DNA from: CAXTTV01 sp964247295
GTDB lineage: Bacteria > Chloroflexota > Ktedonobacteria > Ktedonobacterales > Ktedonobacteraceae
DNA: 54,880 bases
Assembly: GCA_964247295.1 (NCBI GenBank)
Contig: CAXTTV010000007.1
Coordinates: 1 to 54,880 of the forward strand
Reading direction: 5' to 3'
Positions 51,904 through 54,880 of this stretch are shown here, piece by piece (the stretch's first letter is position 1; the number at the start of each line of letters is the position of its first letter). Under the pieces are notes generated by a model. That model saw only the letters and a list, made by a program, of their open reading frames with translations, made no database searches and was not told the DNA's origin. The translations under genes and the position numbers were made by a program.

Positions 51904-53103
51904 ATGGTAGACAAAGAGAAAAAGGGTAAACAGAAACGCAAAAAAAGCATTAATGGATCAGGCTCTGTCTTCCACCGTGGTGATGGACGTTGGTCTGCAA
52001 AATTCTTGGTAGAGGAAACGGGAAAATACAAGTTTCTTTATGCATCATCTGAAAAAGAGGCATGGACAAAGCTCGATAAAGCACTTTTTGAACAGAAACA
52101 AGGGAAATTGGCAGTAGGGCCTCAGCGAAAGCTGAAAGAGTACCTCATACAATGGTTAGATGAGGTACAAAAAAGCAAATTAAAGATAAGCAGCTACATG
52201 AGATACAAAAAAACTATTAATGGATATATTATTCCTGCTCTAGGACATCTTAATTTGCAGAAGCTGACACCCCAACAGGTGCAAGCTTTTTATACTCAAA
52301 AGCTTAATGATGGGTTGTCTTCTAAATCTGTAAATGCTATGCATGGGGTTCTACATGCTGCATTAGATAATGCAGTTCGTTGGAATCTTGTAAATAGAAA
52401 TGTTTGTGATCTCGTGACTCCGCCCAGCATTGTCAGCAAAGAAATTCAAACGCTTACTTTAGAGCAGGCCCAGAAATTGCTCCATGCAGCGAAAGGGCAT
52501 AGGCTAGAAGCTATTTTGACATTGGCTCTCACAACTGGAATGCGACGTGGTGAATTGCTAGCTCTTCGTTGGTCTGATATCGACTTTAAACATCAGAATC
52601 TCCAAGTACGTCGGACCGTAGATTTTATTGCCCCACATGGATACGTTGAGACGGAACCGAAGACCGCGAAATCAAGGCGTAAGATAGCCCTTCCACCTTT
52701 TGTGATAGATATGTTGGGTCTTCATCGCCTTCATCAAAACGAACAGCGCCTTGCTATTGCAGATAAATGGGAAGAGAAAGATCTTGTCTTTACAGGCTTG
52801 CAAGGAGGATACCTCAATCCCCGTTATATTCTCAAATTATTTGACAAGCTCTTAAAAGAAGCTGGCCTTCCTCACATTCGCTTTCATGACCTTCGGCATA
52901 GCGCAGCAACACTTTTGTTGGCGATGGGTGTCCACCCCAAGATTGTGCAAGAGATTCTTGGTCATAGTCAAATTAGTATGACACTTGATACCTACTCTCA
53001 CGTCCTGCCTTCCCTTCAACAAGAAGTGATGGAGAAATGGGGGAGATTGTTTCAAAATAATGATGACAATGATGGAGAAGCGAATAAAGCTAGAGAAACA
53101 TAG
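51904..53103 (+). CDS. int: Tyrosine integrase
   Basis: 399 aa. AP2-like arm-binding domain (about 17-75, FHRGDGRWSAKF), SAM-like core-binding domain (80-175), and catalytic domain with Arg in TTGMRRGELL, Lys in KTAKSRRKIALP, HDLRHSAAT (HxxR), His in ILGHSQISMT and the nucleophile Tyr in LDTYSHV. Arm-type TTGGTGTCA pairs lie 25 bp past its stop and near attL. It integrates the element into the ssrA 3' end. Confidence 0.95.
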   Translation: MVDKEKKGKQKRKKSINGSGSVFHRGDGRWSAKFLVEETGKYKFLYASSEKEAWTKLDKALFEQKQGKLAVGPQRKLKEYLIQWLDEVQKSKLKISSYMRYKKTINGYIIPALGHLNLQKLTPQQVQAFYTQKLNDGLSSKSVNAMHGVLHAALDNAVRWNLVNRNVCDLVTPPSIVSKEIQTLTLEQAQKLLHAAKGHRLEAILTLALTTGMRRGELLALRWSDIDFKHQNLQVRRTVDFIAPHGYVETEPKTAKSRRKIALPPFVIDMLGLHRLHQNEQRLAIADKWEEKDLVFTGLQGGYLNPRYILKLFDKLLKEAGLPHIRFHDLRHSAATLLLAMGVHPKIVQEILGHSQISMTLDTYSHVLPSLQQEVMEKWGRLFQNNDDNDGEANKARET

Positions 53104-53127
53104 TTTTTGTGGGATTCTTCTTCTCAT

Positions 53128-53148
53128 TTGGTGTCAATTTTGGTGTCA
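53128..53148 (+). promoter_or_regulatory. Right arm-type integrase site pair
   Basis: TTGGTGTCA at 53128-53136 and 53140-53148, the same 12-nt period and orientation as at 29415-29435, 67 bp inside attR. Confidence 0.75.
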
Positions 53149-53182
53149 AAGGGTTGATTGGTAATGTTAGGCACAAAATAAG

Positions 53183-53211
53183 GCCGCCTATGAAGCTGTT
53201 TCATAGGCGGC
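53183..53211 (-). terminator. Element-supplied tmRNA terminator
   Basis: Perfect 12-bp stem (53183-53194 with 53200-53211), with T-rich sequence next to it on the minus strand. It sits 6 bp beyond the tmRNA 3' end and lies inside the element, so integration gives ssrA a new terminator. Confidence 0.82.
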
Positions 53212-53214
53212 TAA

Positions 53215-53242
53215 TGTGGTGGAGATGGGGAAGAGTTGAACT
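53215..53242. repeat. attR core (28 bp)
   Basis: Identical to attL; forms the T-arm and acceptor 3' end of the intact tmRNA gene. Confidence 0.92.
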
Positions 53243-53588
53243 TCCCGTCCAGACAGATCTATCGAGGAATATACTACAGGCATAGTCGCTATTTTAGCTT
53301 ATCCACCAGGGCTCCTAACGACAGGATCTCAGGCGGTGGCCCTCTGGTCTTTGCTGCTAGTTAGAGGACGATGGCTAACAGCGCATCCCAATGTGTGTGA
53401 CGCCCTGATCTGGCCCCAATGGGCTTAAGCCAGGAGGACGACGTCTGCTAGCTTATTAGGCCGCGAGAGCGTAGGAAGTGTTGCTGTTTTTGGCAACTAA
53501 TTTTTTGCCGGTTGTTTAACGAGAGTGCGTACCGGCACCTCGACCTGCGATTCAACAATCGATCCACCTGTCGAAACCCGACATCCCC
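53217..53588 (-). ncRNA. ssrA: Transfer-messenger RNA
   Basis: 372 nt, minus strand. The 5' GGGGATG pairs with CATCTCC before the encoded ACCA; the T-arm is GGAAG-TTCAACT-CTTCC. The tag frame starts at GCC (53494-53492) after TAGTT and reads AKNSNTSYALAA, followed by TAATAA (stop at 53458-53456), so the degradation tag is A-AKNSNTSYALAA, ending in the protease-recognised ALAA. It rescues stalled ribosomes. The element lies in its 3' end but leaves the gene intact. A TATATT -10-like box is just upstream. Confidence 0.93.
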
Positions 53589-53680
53589 ATAAGTTGAATA
53601 TAATGCATGTCATCAACGTCATACACAGTTGCTAGTGTATCATAAAGATGCTCAAAATGCAATCTCAGATTGATTAAGGT

Positions 53681-54058
53681 TCAACTTCCTTTCTTGAGGA
53701 ACCGTTCAAGATGAACAATGGCCCGCTCGTGTTGTCCTTCGCCGATCTTGCGCTGTTCGTCATAGGCTTCCACAGTAAAGACCAGTCTACATCCATCGAT
53801 TTCTATCAACCTGGCAACTGCCCGGACTTTCTGTCCGATTGGTGTCGCGGCCAGATGACGGACATTCACAAGTGTCCCGACAGTGACATAGCCAGCTTCC
53901 AGATCCTCGGATACTGCTTGCCAGGAGGCATTCTCCATCAGGCTGATCATCATTGGAGTTGCGAAGACTTCGACTCCTCCAGCTCCAACTGCGGCGGCGG
54001 TATTATTGTGGACGACAGTTGTGGTTGCTTCTGAACGGAGGCCGATCTCTAATGGCAT
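53681..54058 (-). CDS. FlK-like thioesterase family protein
   Basis: 125 aa from ATG 54058 (AAGGAAAA upstream). Hotdog-fold thioesterase of the FlK (fluoroacetyl-CoA thioesterase) family: ATTTVVHNNTAAAVGAGG, ATPMMISLMENAS, GTLVNVRHLAATPIGQKV and LVFTVEAYDEQRKIGEGQHER are all family segments. The true acyl-CoA substrate is unknown; few homologues act on fluoroacetyl-CoA. It sits between ssrA and the GDPD gene, outside the element. Confidence 0.85.
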   Translation of the reverse strand: MPLEIGLRSEATTTVVHNNTAAAVGAGGVEVFATPMMISLMENASWQAVSEDLEAGYVTVGTLVNVRHLAATPIGQKVRAVARLIEIDGCRLVFTVEAYDEQRKIGEGQHERAIVHLERFLKKGS

Positions 54059-54196
54059 ATCGGTTTTCCTTCTTGCTTTTCTGTCAGTATACAATAATTG
54101 CTGTTTCTTGAGATCTGTGAGTGTGTTCGTTACGATCTCTGACTCGTATAGTAGAAAGTAGGATCTTGTTATATATGTTTTTAATGGGAGGGAAGT

Positions 54197-54880
54197 ATGT
54201 CAGCATCTTTTGAACGGGTCGCGCATCGTGGGGGGACCGGTCTGTCTCCGCAGAATACGCTGGGGGCGTTTATCAAGGCGTTGTCTTTGCCGATAGATGC
54301 GGTGGAGCTGGATGTGCAGATGAGTCGTGACGGCCAACTGGTTGTTTTTCACGATAACTATGTCGATCAATTGACGGATGGTAGAGGCAATATTCTGGAT
54401 CTTGATTTTGCCTATCTGCGCGGCCTGAATGCTGCCGTCCATTTTCCTGGTGGCTGGAATGAGCGCGAGCGGATTCCTACGTTGGAGGAGGCTCTGCTGG
54501 TGTTAAAGGATCGCAAGCGGGTCTGTATTGAATTAAAGGCCAGTGAGCGTGATGGGGTGTACGATCGTTATGAGAGGATCGCTGAGAATACAATTATGGA
54601 GATCCATAATCTTGAGATGACGGATCAGGTGAAGATCATTTCGTTCGATTGGCAACTTCTACCGCAGGTGAAGGCTCTAGACCCCGCGATTGCGACGGGA
54701 ATGATTGTCTCACGATCCTTCTGGCAACCCGAGGAGGTTGGGGCGATAGAGCGTCTGTTGGGGGCCGCAACCCTGGCACAGGTGGATTGGATCGACCTGG
54801 ATGCACGCCTGTTTCAAGCTGATCTGCTGGCCGCTGTTCATGGACATGGGTTGAAGATAGGGCTCTGGACGGTAAATGAT
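54197..54880 (+). CDS. Glycerophosphodiester phosphodiesterase (3' end outside window)
   Basis: Hydrolyses glycerophosphodiesters to glycerol-3-phosphate and an alcohol. ATG 54197 after GGGAGGGAAG starts MSASFERVAHRGGTGLSPQN with the catalytic HRG; AVELDVQMSRDGQLVVFHDN carries the metal Glu/Asp and second His, RIPTLEEAL and CIELKA follow, and IGLWTVND near the window end is the typical final segment. 228 residues are visible of about 240, so only the last few are missing. Confidence 0.93.
   Translation, partial: MSASFERVAHRGGTGLSPQNTLGAFIKALSLPIDAVELDVQMSRDGQLVVFHDNYVDQLTDGRGNILDLDFAYLRGLNAAVHFPGGWNERERIPTLEEALLVLKDRKRVCIELKASERDGVYDRYERIAENTIMEIHNLEMTDQVKIISFDWQLLPQVKALDPAIATGMIVSRSFWQPEEVGAIERLLGAATLAQVDWIDLDARLFQADLLAAVHGHGLKIGLWTVND

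Larger units (their letters stand above)
29272..53242. mobile_element. 24-kb integrative element in ssrA
   Basis: It is bounded by an identical 28-bp repeat (29272-29299 and 53215-53242) that is the 3' end of the tmRNA gene. It carries an integrase and Xis-like gene at the right end, a second tyrosine recombinase at the left end, a replication module, DNA-modifying enzymes and many unknown small proteins. Nearly all genes are on the plus strand. No capsid, portal, terminase, relaxase, VirB4 or FtsK-like protein was recognised, so it is a cryptic prophage-like, satellite-like or plasmid-like element rather than an obvious phage or ICE. Confidence 0.9.

Noticed and set aside
29272..53242. Intact prophage
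   Set aside because: No terminase, portal, capsid or tail proteins recognised despite full coding coverage of the element.

Overview
The window looks like chromosomal DNA of a Gram-positive-type Chloroflexota bacterium, most likely a ktedonobacterium. This is inferred from gene repertoire, not from a ribosomal marker: an HTH plus NB-ARC regulator, a Uma2 nuclease, a KGG stress protein, a DUF151 nuclease, a flippase and Wzy-type ligase pair, intermediate GC, and GC-rich intergenic repeats. Two runs of N (18069-18078, 35596-35635) show a draft assembly.

Bases 1-24120 are ordinary chromosome. In order: folC (cut by the window start), a KGG stress protein, a decayed asparagine-synthetase-like protein divergent from a membrane C39-like peptidase, a PIG-L deacetylase, a lipoate ligase overlapping an MFS exporter, a helical-repeat protein, efp, the dgkA-ybeY-rpsU group, a surface-glycan group (flippase, O-antigen-ligase type polymerase, UDP-glucuronate decarboxylase), a CPBP protease, gltX, a YGGT protein, a DUF151 nuclease, lexA and a DedA protein. 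Most genes end at clear stem-loop terminators.

Bases 24120-29270 are a small accessory zone: a truncated-looking NB-ARC regulator, a secreted small protein and a complete GmrSD-type type IV restriction enzyme.

Bases 29272-53242 are a 24-kb integrated element in the 3' end of ssrA (tmRNA), which lies on the minus strand at 53217-53588. A 28-bp direct repeat covering the tmRNA T-arm and acceptor end bounds it. An integrase with a small HTH (Xis-like) gene lies at the right end, and paired TTGGTGTCA motifs lie just inside both ends. The tmRNA keeps its 3' end after integration and gains a new terminator from the element. The original terminator is stranded 24 kb away.

Nearly all element genes point rightward. 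The left part carries a second tyrosine recombinase, an N-terminal-nucleophile hydrolase, a Uma2 nuclease, an HD-domain pseudogene and an HTH-TPR regulator with a YdcF protein. The middle is a dense run of small unknown, membrane and zinc-binding proteins with a membrane-anchored lysozyme-like protein. The right part has a DEDD-type exonuclease, a translationally coupled DUF488 plus PAPS-reductase/DndC-like pair, a replication module (winged-helix replication protein with internal 10-bp repeats, then DnaB helicase) and a C5 cytosine methyltransferase. A scar fusing a Dam-type methylase start to a Gp37/Gp68-like remnant precedes the excision and integration genes. No capsid, terminase, relaxase or conjugation ATPase was recognised, so the transfer mode is unknown. 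Right of the element lie a FlK-like thioesterase and a glycerophosphodiester phosphodiesterase cut by the window end.
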